A stretch of DNA of 64,000 bases from Sutcliffiella sp. FSL R7-0096. GTDB taxonomy: Bacteria > Bacillota > Bacilli > Bacillales > Bacillaceae_I. Every line of letters begins with the position of its first letter. The first letter of the stretch is position 1. The notes beneath the pieces are model-generated. The model had not been told where the DNA came from, ran no database searches, and saw only the letters and a program-made list of their open reading frames with translations. Below, one piece after another: positions 39,652-49,238 of this stretch. The DNA lies in assembly GCF_038595065.1 (NCBI RefSeq), contig NZ_CP152003.1:1158001-1222000 (forward strand), written 5' to 3'. A program made the translations under genes and the position numbers.

Positions 39652-41175
39652 ATGAGATCGACCATCTTATTACTGTTAACATTGTTATTAATTATCAGTG
39701 GTTGTTCCACTTCAAGCAGTCAAATGGAGACCTCCGACAAGGATAAACTGACGATCGTCCGTCTATCGGACGCCACCAAGCTAGATCCACACTTCATCAC
39801 AGACATTTCAAGTGCAAATATCCTTTATCAAAAGGTATATGAAACGCTTGTTGTGCCTGACTTGGACATGAAGCCCCAGCCAGGGTTGGCCAAGGAATGG
39901 GAACAAATTGATGATGTCACGTGGGAATTTATATTAAGAGAAGGCGTTTATTTCCATGATGGGACGAAATTCAATGCCGAGGCTGTAAAGGCAACATTTG
40001 AAAGATTGCTTGATCCTGAAACAGCATCCCCGCAAGCTGAGAAACTTGGGATGATTGATGACATTGAGGTTGTCGATGAATATACAGTTCGTTTTCATCT
40101 CTCAGCTGCCTATGCCCCGCTGTTGTCCATTCTAAGTGCGAATGAGGGAAGTATCATCAGTCCAAAAGCGCTCTCAGAGAATCCAAAGAAACTTTGGGAA
40201 CACCCAGTAGGCACTGGGCCATTCGTATTTGATTATTGGAAGGCAGGACAGGAAATATCCTTAAAGAAAAATGAGGAATACTGGGGAGATAAGCCGAAGA
40301 TAAATCAGGTTGTGTTTAAAGTAGTGCCGGAAGATACCACAAGACTTGCCATGATTGAAACCGGGGAAGCGCATGTTAATGATCAGGTTCCAATTACAGA
40401 GATTGAAAGAATGGAAGCTTCGGAGACATTGAATCTGTATCGGGCAGATGGGTTAGGGATAGAGTTTCTTGGCTTTAATGTTCAAAAAGCACCGTTTGAT
40501 CAATTGGATGTTCGAAAAGCGATAACGCAGGCCATAGACAGAAAGGCTGTTCTAGAAGGTGTCTTCCAAAATTCTGGGATTCTTGCCAATTCTCCGATGA
40601 GTCCGAAGGTATTTGGATACAGTGATGACGTTAAACCTTATGACTATGATTTAGAGAATGCCAAAGCTTTATTGCGAAAGGCTGGACTAGAAGGGTTAAA
40701 GGTCACCATTACCACCAATGATCGCAAAGAGCGAATAAATGTAGCTGAAGTCGTTCAATCACAACTGAAGAAAATAGGGATCAACGCGGAAGTGGAAGTA
40801 TTAGAATGGGGGGCATATATAGAAGCATTAAATAATGGAGAACACGAAATGTTCGTTGGCGGATGGGGTAATGCCACGGGAGACGGAGATTACAATCAAT
40901 ATAATGTCTTCCACTCCTCTTCACATGGGGGAGCAGGTAACCATACCTATTACAATAACCCTGAAGTTGATCGAATCATAGAGGACGCCCGAAAAGAAAT
41001 AGATGAAGAAACAAGAAGAAGTCTTTATGAACAGGCAATGAAACTGGAGATGGAAGATGCAGCTATGATTCCGCTCAGATACTACGAACATCTTGCTGTC
41101 TATCATAATAATGTAGAGGGACTTGTAATCAGTCCTGTTAACTACATCCTTCTCAACGATATCACTTTAAAATAA
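39652..41175 (+). CDS. Solute-binding lipoprotein family 5 (peptide/opine type), copy 2
   Basis: A 507-residue lipoprotein with signal peptide and lipobox IISGC (Cys about residue 18). It is a tandem paralogue of the previous gene: the mature parts share long blocks such as LDPHFITDI, KVYETLV and FVGGWGNATGDGDYNQYN (FIGGWGNATGDGDYNQYN in copy 1). The start is 13 bp after the previous stop behind GGGGGAAAG, so the two are cotranscribed. Tandem binding proteins usually widen the ligand range of one permease. Confidence 0.92.
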   Translation: MRSTILLLLTLLLIISGCSTSSSQMETSDKDKLTIVRLSDATKLDPHFITDISSANILYQKVYETLVVPDLDMKPQPGLAKEWEQIDDVTWEFILREGVYFHDGTKFNAEAVKATFERLLDPETASPQAEKLGMIDDIEVVDEYTVRFHLSAAYAPLLSILSANEGSIISPKALSENPKKLWEHPVGTGPFVFDYWKAGQEISLKKNEEYWGDKPKINQVVFKVVPEDTTRLAMIETGEAHVNDQVPITEIERMEASETLNLYRADGLGIEFLGFNVQKAPFDQLDVRKAITQAIDRKAVLEGVFQNSGILANSPMSPKVFGYSDDVKPYDYDLENAKALLRKAGLEGLKVTITTNDRKERINVAEVVQSQLKKIGINAEVEVLEWGAYIEALNNGEHEMFVGGWGNATGDGDYNQYNVFHSSSHGGAGNHTYYNNPEVDRIIEDARKEIDEETRRSLYEQAMKLEMEDAAMIPLRYYEHLAVYHNNVEGLVISPVNYILLNDITLK

Positions 41176-41186
41176 TGTCATGGTTT

Positions 41187-41205
41187 GGGCCTAGAGTCTA
41201 GGCCC
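41187..41205 (+). other. Intercistronic hairpin after binding protein 2
   Basis: GGGCCTAGA-GTC-TAGGCCC, a GC-rich stem without a T-run, between binding protein 2 and the first amidohydrolase. It may stabilise the 3' end of the upstream message or weaken readthrough. Confidence 0.5.
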
Positions 41206-41225
41206 TCCAATTAGGAGGAAAAGAG

Positions 41226-42467
41226 ATGAATAGAAACAATTATTGGCTGAAGAATGTCCGAATCGAAGTGGGTTTTGAACAAGAGGATAATCGCTTGAAA
41301 ACATTGACTGAAATAGTTCACTTAAAAGTAGAAGAAGGGAAAATTGCTGCACTTTCCAAGGAACAGCCCAAGGATAACCTTCCTGAAAAGGACGCAAAAG
41401 GGTTGCTCCTGCTTCCTTCTTTAAAAGAAATGCATATCCATATCGATAAAACTTACTATGGAGGTCCATGGAAAGCTTGCACACCAATAACCAACGGTAT
41501 TTTTACAAGAATTGAAGAAGAAAGAAAACTACTCCCGCAGCAATTGGCAACAGCACAGGAGAGAGCCGAGAAAGTGATTGAATTATACCTAAAGCACGGA
41601 CATTCCCATATTCGCACTCATTGCAATATCGATCCTTCCATCGGATTGAAGAACTTAGAGGCCACATTGAATGCTGTAAATAAATACAAAGATGTAATGA
41701 CGTTTGAAATTGTGGCCTTTCCACAGCATGGGTTATTGCGAAGTGAAGTGGCGCCCTTAGTCAAGGAAGCAATGGAAATGGGGGCAACACATGTCGGTGG
41801 GGTGGACCCAGCTACCATTGACAGGAATATCGAGAAATCACTCGACACCATCTTTGATATTGCAGTGCAGACTGGTTCATCAGTAGATGTTCATATTCAT
41901 GACCCGAACAGCCTTGGCGCTTTCACTTTTGAGCGGATGGCTCATTATACAAAACAAGCAGGCCTTCAGGGCAGGACGACCATTAGTCATGCCATCGCAT
42001 TAGGGGACTTGGAGCCCGTCCAGCTTGAGGAAACGGTAAAGATGTTAGTGGATAATAAAATGGATGTGACCACGACGGTTCCCATTAACCGCCCTACTAT
42101 TCCGATCCCATTATTAACCCAAATGGGACTAGTTGTTTCTCTAGGGCATGACAGTATTACGGACCATTGGTCACCTTTTGGTACTGCCAACACCATTGAA
42201 AAAATGTGCGTACTTGCAGAGCGATTCAGACTGGTTGATGAAAAATCTCTATCTTCTTTGGTTCAATATGGTACAGGGGGAATCAACTCATTAAGTGCTG
42301 CAGGTGAACGACAATGGCCAAAGATTGGAGACGATGCTTCCATGATATTAGTGGATGCAAGTTGTTCAGCAGAAGCGGTTGCAAGGCGTACGGATGTCAA
42401 GGCCCTTTTCTATAAAGGCAAAGAAGTGAAAAGGATGGAAATGGAAAAACAACCGGTAGCAAAATAA
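41226..42467 (+). CDS. Cytosine deaminase-like amidohydrolase, copy 1
   Basis: A 413-residue cytoplasmic metal-dependent hydrolase of the CodA/atrazine-chlorohydrolase class. Seen: HIH (His70, His72), His223 in DVHIHD, His255 in TTISHA and Asp309 in LGHDS, followed by the CodA-like DHWSPFGTANT. At the place of CodA Glu217 (HCDE) there is Asp226 (HIHD), so cytosine may not be the substrate. ATG behind TTAGGAGGAA. It is in the operon with the two binding proteins and a second paralogue. Confidence 0.85.
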   Translation: MNRNNYWLKNVRIEVGFEQEDNRLKTLTEIVHLKVEEGKIAALSKEQPKDNLPEKDAKGLLLLPSLKEMHIHIDKTYYGGPWKACTPITNGIFTRIEEERKLLPQQLATAQERAEKVIELYLKHGHSHIRTHCNIDPSIGLKNLEATLNAVNKYKDVMTFEIVAFPQHGLLRSEVAPLVKEAMEMGATHVGGVDPATIDRNIEKSLDTIFDIAVQTGSSVDVHIHDPNSLGAFTFERMAHYTKQAGLQGRTTISHAIALGDLEPVQLEETVKMLVDNKMDVTTTVPINRPTIPIPLLTQMGLVVSLGHDSITDHWSPFGTANTIEKMCVLAERFRLVDEKSLSSLVQYGTGGINSLSAAGERQWPKIGDDASMILVDASCSAEAVARRTDVKALFYKGKEVKRMEMEKQPVAK

Positions 42468-42484
42468 GGGTGGAGGGATAGGAA

Positions 42485-43726
42485 ATGAAAGAGACATTTT
42501 GGCTAGTCAATGTAAAATTGGAGACAGGCTTCAGAACTTTAGAAAATGGTGCACATGAAACGGAGACAACCTTATATTCCATAAAGGTCGAAGAAGGTAT
42601 CTTCAAGGAAATACAAGAACAGCCTTATGAAATACCAACTGGAGAGGTTAAGAAAGATGCATCGGGACTACTAGCCCTTCCTTCGTTCAAAGAGATGCAC
42701 AATCATCTGGACAAGACATATCTTTCACTTGATTGGAAGGCACCCATCCCTGTAAAGAACCTGAAAGAAAGACTTCATCATGAAGCCCTTGAATTAGGGG
42801 AACTTGCGCCGACCACAAAGCAGCGTGCAAGTAAAATGATAGAGTTGATCCTGAGAAAAGGATCGACACATATACGCACACATGTAAATATCGATCCTTA
42901 CATCGGGCTTAAAAACCTGGAAGGGGTAAAAGAAGCCTTAGAAGCCTATAAGGATTACCTCAGCTATGAGATTGTTGCCTTTCCGCAACATGGGATGTTG
43001 GAGCATAAAGAGGTCATTCCACTAATGAAGGAGGCCATGAGAACGGGAGCAACGATTGTAGGTGGATTAGATCCTGCAGGCATTGATAAGAATATTGAAA
43101 GATCACTATATGAAACAATGAACCTGGCTAAGGAGTTTAATGCAGAAATCGATATTCACTTGCATGACCATGGGCACGTCGGGTTCTATACAATTGATAA
43201 ATTAGTTGAGATGGTGAAAGAGGCAAACTGGCAAAGCCGCGCAGCTGTCAGCCATGCGTTCAGTCTAGGTGATGTCCCTGAAACACAAGCACGGGAAATG
43301 GCAGAGCATCTTGGGGAAAATAATGTGGCCATCATGTCAACCATTCCAATCAATCGTGTCATTCCTCCAATAGATTTACTTGATCAATTTAACGTTCCTG
43401 TCCATTTAGGATGTGACGGCTTCTTCGATTCATGGGGACCATTTGGGAACGGGGATGTTTTGGAAAAGGTGAAACGTTACTGTGAAAGAACAAAGCGAAT
43501 AGATGAGAAAACGTTAGCTTATTCCCTAAAGTGGGCTACCGGGGGCATGACGCCTCTTTCCACAAGTGGGGAAATGCAATGGCCAAAAATTGGAGATGAG
43601 GCGTCCCTGGTACTGATGGATGCATCATGTTCGGCTGAGGCGATCGCAAGGCTTCCAAAAAGAAAAGCGGTTTATTTTAAGGGCAAGGAAGTTTACCAAG
43701 ATGAGTTCCATTTACAATATAGTTAA
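42485..43726 (+). CDS. Cytosine deaminase-like amidohydrolase, copy 2
   Basis: A 413-residue paralogue of the previous gene, exactly the same length. Seen: HNH (His72, His74), His225 in DIHLHD, His257 in AAVSHA and Asp311 in LGCDG followed by DSWGPFGNGD. Asp228 replaces the catalytic Glu of CodA, as in copy 1. It starts 17 bp after copy 1 behind GGAGGGATAGG. Two diverged copies suggest either a heteromer or two related substrates brought in by the adjacent importer. A terminator follows. Confidence 0.85.
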   Translation: MKETFWLVNVKLETGFRTLENGAHETETTLYSIKVEEGIFKEIQEQPYEIPTGEVKKDASGLLALPSFKEMHNHLDKTYLSLDWKAPIPVKNLKERLHHEALELGELAPTTKQRASKMIELILRKGSTHIRTHVNIDPYIGLKNLEGVKEALEAYKDYLSYEIVAFPQHGMLEHKEVIPLMKEAMRTGATIVGGLDPAGIDKNIERSLYETMNLAKEFNAEIDIHLHDHGHVGFYTIDKLVEMVKEANWQSRAAVSHAFSLGDVPETQAREMAEHLGENNVAIMSTIPINRVIPPIDLLDQFNVPVHLGCDGFFDSWGPFGNGDVLEKVKRYCERTKRIDEKTLAYSLKWATGGMTPLSTSGEMQWPKIGDEASLVLMDASCSAEAIARLPKRKAVYFKGKEVYQDEFHLQYS

Positions 43727-43732
43727 TTTGTC

Positions 43733-43758
43733 AATTCCCACAGAAATGTGGGAATTTT
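43733..43758 (+). terminator. Terminator or attenuator before EamA gene
   Basis: AATTCCCACA and TGTGGGAATT form a perfect 10-bp stem with a GAAA loop, then TTTC. The EamA start codon is only 18 bp further on. Confidence 0.8.
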
Positions 43759-43776
43759 TCTTAGGGGGCATGGAAG

Positions 43777-44667
43777 ATGGCAAAAGCATATAGTTTATTA
43801 TTGTTTTGTGTTCTGGTCTGGGGAAGTAACTTTGTAATCGGGAAGCTATTATTAGAAAGTTTTTCCCCTGGATTTACTACATTTGCACGGTTTGTAGCCA
43901 TAGTTCTTGCTTTATTTTTATATGGAAAATGGAAAGGACTCTCTTTACGTTTCCCTAAATTGACGAAAAAGGATTTGTCTATCTTTGTTTTGTTAAGTAC
44001 AGTCGGTGTTTTTATAAATCAATGGAGCTTCTTTATAGGATTACAGCATGCGGACTCCACTTCTGCAGCAGTAATACTGGCCATGACCCCTTTGATTACT
44101 TGTATCCTAGCTGCCATTTTCCTTCATGAAGTGTTTACAAAAAACATGGCATTCGGTTTGATTGTTGCTGCAATCGGAGTATTTATCGTGGTCGGAACCG
44201 GGGATGATGGAACATTGTTGAAGGTTGAAAAGGGATTATGGTGGATTGCACTCACTATGGTGACATTCTCTTTGTTGATTATACTAACAAGATTATTGTC
44301 TAGAAGAATGGAGGCATTCCCCCTTACTTTTCACTCCAATGTACTTGCTTTCATCATTTCCATTCCGTTTGCTTTATTAGAGCAGGAAAAAGCAGTAACT
44401 GCAGCTCCTGGAGCATGGATTCTATTAATAGTTACGGCAATTGTTGTCCATGGTTTCTGTAACCTTATCTGGAACAAGCAAATAAAGTATATAAATGCAT
44501 CGAAAGCTTCAACCTTGACTAACTTAGAACCATTTGTTGCGATGATCTTAGGTTTCTTTCTTCTTAGTAAACCCATATTGATGACTCAAGTAATAGGAGC
44601 AATCTTCATTATTTGTGGTGTTATATTGTCTAATAAGAAGAGGACCAGGGGATATGCAGTTACTTAA
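43777..44667 (+). CDS. EamA/DMT family transporter
   Basis: A 296-residue membrane protein with ten hydrophobic segments in two five-helix repeats, the drug/metabolite transporter layout. VWGSNFVIGKLLL at the N-terminus and LEPFVAMILGFFLL near 250 are EamA landmarks. Members export amino acids, purines or metabolites. A GGGGGCAT ribosome binding site lies just after a terminator stem, so it receives either readthrough or its own transcript. Placed after the amidohydrolases it could export a product of their action; that is inference. Confidence 0.87.
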   Translation: MAKAYSLLLFCVLVWGSNFVIGKLLLESFSPGFTTFARFVAIVLALFLYGKWKGLSLRFPKLTKKDLSIFVLLSTVGVFINQWSFFIGLQHADSTSAAVILAMTPLITCILAAIFLHEVFTKNMAFGLIVAAIGVFIVVGTGDDGTLLKVEKGLWWIALTMVTFSLLIILTRLLSRRMEAFPLTFHSNVLAFIISIPFALLEQEKAVTAAPGAWILLIVTAIVVHGFCNLIWNKQIKYINASKASTLTNLEPFVAMILGFFLLSKPILMTQVIGAIFIICGVILSNKKRTRGYAVT

Positions 44668-44695
44668 ATGAAGCTACTATTTTTATGCATCATCT

Positions 44696-44718
44696 ACCAG
44701 CCGAGTGGGCTGGTTTTT
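44696..44718 (+). terminator. Terminator of EamA gene
   Basis: ACCAGCC-GAGT-GGGCTGGT followed by T residues; almost the same hairpin as the one after yhbH. Confidence 0.88.
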
Positions 44719-44808
44719 CTTGTGTGACAAAAGAAGGAATAGATGATACGAAAAGCGAAGTATAAACTATAAAAAAGGTAGTAACTTCTTGGTGGTAGGG
44801 GCGTTGGT

Positions 44809-46068
44809 ATGTTTGAAAATGTAGGGCATGTACTATATCACGTTTTAATTATTCTATTTCCGATCCTATTTTATTATCAGTTTCTGAATAAAGGTGTTAT
44901 AGGGCAAAGCACGAAAGTTAATTATCGATTTCTTGTGACATTACTGGTTATGTTATTTTGTACGATGTCCTTTCCGATAGAAGTGACAGATGGTTCGTAT
45001 TATGATCAAAAGATCATTCCGGTTATTTTGGCTTTTTTTTATGGGGGTTGGCTGATAGGGCTTGCTGTATTGGTTTCCATGCTTTATTACCTGTTTATTC
45101 TTGGAGAGAGCAATTTTCTAATAATGCTATTAAATTACTCGATTGTTACAGTGTTCTTAGTGGTGACAACAAAGATTTATCGGGATATGACAGTAAAGAG
45201 GAAAATAGTAAGTATATCCGTTTTGTTGTTACTAATCACTTCAACCAGGGCGTTGCGGTTCATTCATCGGGAGGAACCCAGTGAGATTTTCCTTGCTGTG
45301 ATTGTTAGTTTAATAACTTGGGTCTCCTTGGTGACGTCTATTATGATTATTGAAAACCTTACGATGCAAATGCAGCTACAAAATCAATTGCAACGATCAG
45401 AAAAATTGAAAGTAGTAAGTGAGCTTGCGGCATCAGTAGCGCATGAGGTCAGGAATCCTATGACATCTACGAGAGGCTTTCTTCAGTTGATGAGCCAAGA
45501 TGATAATCTAAATAGCGCCCAAAAGAGATATATTGATATCTCTATCGAAGAGCTGGATCGGGCTCAATCCATCATTCAGGATTATCTTTCACTGGCCAAG
45601 CCAAATAAGCACGGGATGGACAAGATCAATGTATCTCAGCAGTTGGAACATGTCATCCAGCTTATGTCCACTTATACTTCTTTTAATAACACAACCATTC
45701 GTCATGAGATAGAAGATGAATTATATATTAAGGCGAATAAGGATGAAATGAAGCAGGTTTTGATTAATTTAATCAAAAATGCGATTGAAGCTATTGATAA
45801 GCATGGAACAGTGACGGTGAAAGCCTCTAGCAGTCGAGGAACGGTTTTAATAGAAATCATAGATGACGGTGTGGGCATGTCGCCACATCAGGTGGCTAGA
45901 TTAGGTACACCCTTTTATTCTACCAAGGATAAAGGAACTGGGATCGGTTTGACGATTTCTTTTCAGATAATTGAGTTGTTGCAAGGGAAGATGGAAGTGA
46001 AAAGTGAGATAGGGAAGGGAACGACTTTTACGATAAAGCTTCCGGCGGAAACTAGTGCAAGTAGCTAG
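44809..46068 (+). CDS. Sensor histidine kinase, KinB-like
   Basis: A 419-residue membrane kinase. The N-terminal half holds six or so membrane segments (about 8-25, 41-58, 70-95, 103-121, 132-148, 161-182) as in KinB; then VSELAASVAHEVRNPMTSTRG carries the phospho-acceptor His212, the N-box is INLIKNAIEAI and the G-boxes are DDGVGMS and GTGIGL. It has no partner response regulator next to it, which fits phosphorelay kinases feeding Spo0F. The start follows GGTAGGGGC. It may be a second KinB-type sporulation kinase; ligand unknown. Confidence 0.87.
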   Translation: MFENVGHVLYHVLIILFPILFYYQFLNKGVIGQSTKVNYRFLVTLLVMLFCTMSFPIEVTDGSYYDQKIIPVILAFFYGGWLIGLAVLVSMLYYLFILGESNFLIMLLNYSIVTVFLVVTTKIYRDMTVKRKIVSISVLLLLITSTRALRFIHREEPSEIFLAVIVSLITWVSLVTSIMIIENLTMQMQLQNQLQRSEKLKVVSELAASVAHEVRNPMTSTRGFLQLMSQDDNLNSAQKRYIDISIEELDRAQSIIQDYLSLAKPNKHGMDKINVSQQLEHVIQLMSTYTSFNNTTIRHEIEDELYIKANKDEMKQVLINLIKNAIEAIDKHGTVTVKASSSRGTVLIEIIDDGVGMSPHQVARLGTPFYSTKDKGTGIGLTISFQIIELLQGKMEVKSEIGKGTTFTIKLPAETSASS

Positions 46069-46087
46069 TTTCTTTATTAAATAATTC

Positions 46088-46238
46088 TGTTGATTCCCGT
46101 TCCATACGCTTCGCTTTCCGCGGGCGGTCCGAAAGCCTCCTCACTGCGTTGGTGGCCCAATAACTACTCTTTTTTATGATTCCTAGCTGTGGATAGGAGT
46201 AAATGGGGTAGACTCATGCGGAGGAGTAGCGGCAATTG
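46088..46238. repeat. Degenerate interspersed repeat, 129-bp family
   Basis: The left part TGTTGATTCCCGTTCCA then CTTCGCTTTCCGCGGGCGG matches the family; the right part TAGACTCATGCGGAGGAGTA recalls the other end. The middle differs, so it may be a composite or decayed copy. It explains the 274-bp gap with the terminator below. Confidence 0.5.
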
Positions 46239-46309
46239 ACCAATTGAGTAAAATTATAAAAGGTATATTTGTCCGTTTATCTTAACCATTCATTAGTGGA
46301 AACAAGAAA

Positions 46310-46335
46310 ACCCCCGACTATCGCTAGTCGGGGGT
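46310..46335 (-). terminator. Terminator of binding protein 3
   Basis: ACCCCCGACTA and TAGTCGGGGGT form an 11-bp stem with a four-base loop; on the minus strand it is followed by TTTTC. Confidence 0.85.
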
Positions 46336-46342
46336 CTTATCA

Positions 46343-47944
46343 TTACTTAAGCTTCACACCGTGGAAGTAAGGGGTACCACTGAAGTCTACGAATAGGCCA
46401 GCTGCACCGTTTGTTCCATATACGAAGTCAGGATGTTGCAAGTAAACCATTGGAGCTTCGTCTACAAGGATCTCAGAGATCTCTTTGTATGCTTCGTCAC
46501 GCTTTCCTTGGTCAGTCTCAGAACGAGCTAGGTCAAGTAACTCATCCACGCGGTCGTTCGCGTAGAAAGAACGGTTACCAGGAGCACCGAATGCAGAAGA
46601 GTGGAATAAAGCATATAGACCATAGTCAGCGTCAGCTGTTACAGTAGTCCAACCTAAGATGAATAGTTCGTGCTCACCAGCGCCAGTAGCGTCAAGGAAT
46701 GCACCCCATTCGATCGTTTCGATTGTTACATCGATTCCGATTTGTTTCAATTGGTCTTGAACAAGAATAGCGATATCAGCACGCTCTTTAGAACCTTCGT
46801 TTACATAAAGAGTTGTTTCGAATCCGTCTTCGAACCCTGCATCAGCAAGCAATTGTTTTGCAGCTTCTACATCATAACCAAGTGGCTCAAGATCTTGGTA
46901 GTTACCAACAACTGTAGGAGCAAGAGGTCCTACAGCAGGTACACCTTGACCGTCAAGGATACCATCAACGATATCGTTTTTGTTTACTGCCATGGAGATA
47001 GCTTGACGAACCTCTTTAATGTTGAATGGTTCTTTTTCCATGTTGAATCCTAAGTAGTCCATACGAGTACCGCGAACACGAGTCAATTCGATTCCAGCAC
47101 TTTCCATGCCTTCAACACGAGCTACGTCAGAAGCTCCTACTTGAATTACATGCGCTTCACCAGTTTCAAGCTGTGCTACACGAGTAGCTTGCTCTGCGTT
47201 CACTACGAATTTAATGGAATCAAGGGCAGGTGCGCCATTCCAGTAGTTTTCGTTTTTGTTTAATACGATTTCAGCACCACGGTTCCAAGATCCAAATACG
47301 AATGGACCAGTACCAACTGGGTTTTCGTCTACTTTCTTACCACCATTGTTCTCTTCTTCCATTGCAGAAGGAGCGATGATTGAACCAGCATTATGTGCTA
47401 AGTGAGCTGGTAGTGGAGCGAAAGGCTTTTCTGTTACAAATTGTACAGTGTGGTCATCAACAACATTTACTTCTTTAATCATGTTAAGTACAACTGCACG
47501 TGGAGATGCAAATTCAGGATCGATGATACGCTCGATCGTCATTTTTACAGCTTCTGCAGTAAAATCAGTACCGTCATGGAATTTAACATCATTACGAAGT
47601 TTGAATTCCCAAGTAGTTTCATCTACAGCTTCCCAAGATTCAGCTAAGGAAGGTACTACTGTTCCGTCTGCTTCATAAGCAGTCAAACGGTCGAAGATTT
47701 GAGTTGTTACGTTAGTTGTAGCAGTATCGTTCATTCCGTGTGGGTCAAGAGTTGGAGCGTCAGATGAAACAACATATACTAATTCTCCGCCTTCTTGTCC
47801 TGCAACTTCTTCACCATCACCAGAACCAGTGTTAGTGTTTCCGTTTCCGTTTGTCGGTGTGCTGCTGTTCCCGCCACTACATGCTGAAAGAACTAGCATA
47901 AGTGAAAGCAGAAGCATGAAAAACACATTCTTTTTTGCTTTCAT
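46343..47944 (-). CDS. Solute-binding lipoprotein family 5, copy 3
   Basis: A 533-residue lipoprotein with signal peptide and lipobox LVLSAC (Cys about residue 22), followed by a Gly/Asn/Thr-rich linker. The mature domain has APTLDPHGMND and the family block GTGPFVFGSWNRG near 210. It is most like glutathione/dipeptide binding proteins of the GsiB/DppE type. It diverges from the oppCBDF-like operon at 48318, repeating the arrangement of system 1. Start behind GGGGGGTAA. Confidence 0.92.
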   Translation of the reverse strand: MKAKKNVFFMLLLSLMLVLSACSGGNSSTPTNGNGNTNTGSGDGEEVAGQEGGELVYVVSSDAPTLDPHGMNDTATTNVTTQIFDRLTAYEADGTVVPSLAESWEAVDETTWEFKLRNDVKFHDGTDFTAEAVKMTIERIIDPEFASPRAVVLNMIKEVNVVDDHTVQFVTEKPFAPLPAHLAHNAGSIIAPSAMEEENNGGKKVDENPVGTGPFVFGSWNRGAEIVLNKNENYWNGAPALDSIKFVVNAEQATRVAQLETGEAHVIQVGASDVARVEGMESAGIELTRVRGTRMDYLGFNMEKEPFNIKEVRQAISMAVNKNDIVDGILDGQGVPAVGPLAPTVVGNYQDLEPLGYDVEAAKQLLADAGFEDGFETTLYVNEGSKERADIAILVQDQLKQIGIDVTIETIEWGAFLDATGAGEHELFILGWTTVTADADYGLYALFHSSAFGAPGNRSFYANDRVDELLDLARSETDQGKRDEAYKEISEILVDEAPMVYLQHPDFVYGTNGAAGLFVDFSGTPYFHGVKLK

Positions 47945-48019
47945 GTAAAATTACCCCCCTGAAGATTTGTTTTGTGTTACAAGATTGTAATCAATGGATA
48001 AGCCATGATTGTTTATAAT

Positions 48020-48048
48020 CATAATTCAAAAACTGAAAATTCACAAGA
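48020..48048 (-). promoter_or_regulatory. Promoter of binding protein 3
   Basis: On the minus strand TTGTGA (48048-48043) and TATGAT (48025-48020) with a 17-bp spacer. A CodY half-site (AATTTTCAG) lies inside the spacer. Confidence 0.45.
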
Positions 48049-48217
48049 GTTGTTTTACAAGAAATTTTAACAAATTTATTATTTTTGTAATAATTAAAGA
48101 TGAAAATCCAGTCAATATTACGTTTTTGTTAATTTTTCTATGCATATAATGAAAGGTAATTCTGTGGAAAAAATCTCTTAATCTTAAAATTAAGTATGCT
48201 AAGACTCTTTAAAACTA

Positions 48218-48246
48218 TTGTAATATTACGAATTAATGGCTATTAT
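48218..48246 (+). promoter_or_regulatory. Promoter of second importer operon
   Basis: TTGTAA (48218-48223) and TATTAT (48241-48246), spacer 17 bp, about 72 bp before the oppC-like start. The rest of the 373-bp divergent region is AT-rich with no other clear signal. Confidence 0.45.
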
Positions 48247-48317
48247 AGTATCTAGTTGTGTTGAAAATTTAGAATTATTAAGATTGTTACAAAGAGATGA
48301 AGGGATGAGAAGAGCGT

Positions 48318-49217
48318 ATGGATCAACCACAAGCACAAACGACAACAGGAGTTCCAGTTACTATCGAAAATACGAAGTCGGTTCGATGGAGATCTTTCTA
48401 TAAGAAGCTGGCGAAAAATAAAGCTGCCATGGCTGGTGCCTTTATTATTATATTTGTTATATTGATGGGTATATTTGCCCCCTTACTTGCGACCCATGAT
48501 CCAAATACAACCAATGTAATGAACAAGCTGCAGGGACCATCTGCTGAGAATTACTTGGGGACGGATGATGTAGGCCGTGATATTTTCAGTCGTTTGCTTT
48601 ATGGTGCAAGAATTTCACTTGGTATTGGGTTTTTATCTACTATTTTAGGAGCAGTCGTTGGGGTCACACTCGGAATTGTATCCGGTTACTATGGTAGATG
48701 GGTAGACTCCTTGATTATGAGAATTTGTGATGTATTGTTGGCTTTCCCGGGAATCCTTCTTGCTTTGGCAATTGTAAGCGTTCTTGGAGCAAGCACTAGA
48801 AACGTTATCATTGCTGTTGCCTTTTATGCAATCCCGTCTTTTGCAAGGATTGTCCGCGGTTCTACATTAAGTGTGAAAAAGCTGGAATATATTGATGCCA
48901 TCAAGGCGATGGGTGCGAAAGACTTTAGAATTATATTCAAGCATATCTTACCGAATATTATGTCACCGATTATTGTACAAGCAACATTATATATTGCTTC
49001 TGCCATTATTACGGCAAGTGCCCTTTCCTTCCTTGGGATGGGGACAAGACCACCGACTGCAGAATGGGGTGCGATGCTGAGTCAAGGGCGTTCTTATATT
49101 GCGCAAGCTCCGCACATCACATTATTCCCGGGATTGGTCATTTTGCTGGTCGTTATCGGATTCAACTTGATGGGTGACGGACTTCGTGATGCGCTAGATC
49201 CGAAAGCGAAAAAATAA
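48318..49217 (+). CDS. Peptide-type ABC importer permease (OppC/DppC-like), system 2
   Basis: A 299-residue permease. The cytoplasmic N-terminus is about 38 residues, then six hydrophobic segments; GTDDVGRDIFSRLLYGAR and the coupling loop DAIKAMGAKD are typical. Clearly paralogous with the system 1 OppC-like protein and again first in its operon. The ATG follows GATGAGAAGAG, a weak ribosome binding site. Confidence 0.93.
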   Translation: MDQPQAQTTTGVPVTIENTKSVRWRSFYKKLAKNKAAMAGAFIIIFVILMGIFAPLLATHDPNTTNVMNKLQGPSAENYLGTDDVGRDIFSRLLYGARISLGIGFLSTILGAVVGVTLGIVSGYYGRWVDSLIMRICDVLLAFPGILLALAIVSVLGASTRNVIIAVAFYAIPSFARIVRGSTLSVKKLEYIDAIKAMGAKDFRIIFKHILPNIMSPIIVQATLYIASAIITASALSFLGMGTRPPTAEWGAMLSQGRSYIAQAPHITLFPGLVILLVVIGFNLMGDGLRDALDPKAKK

Positions 49218-49238
49218 TGGAGAAGAAGGTGAACTAAC

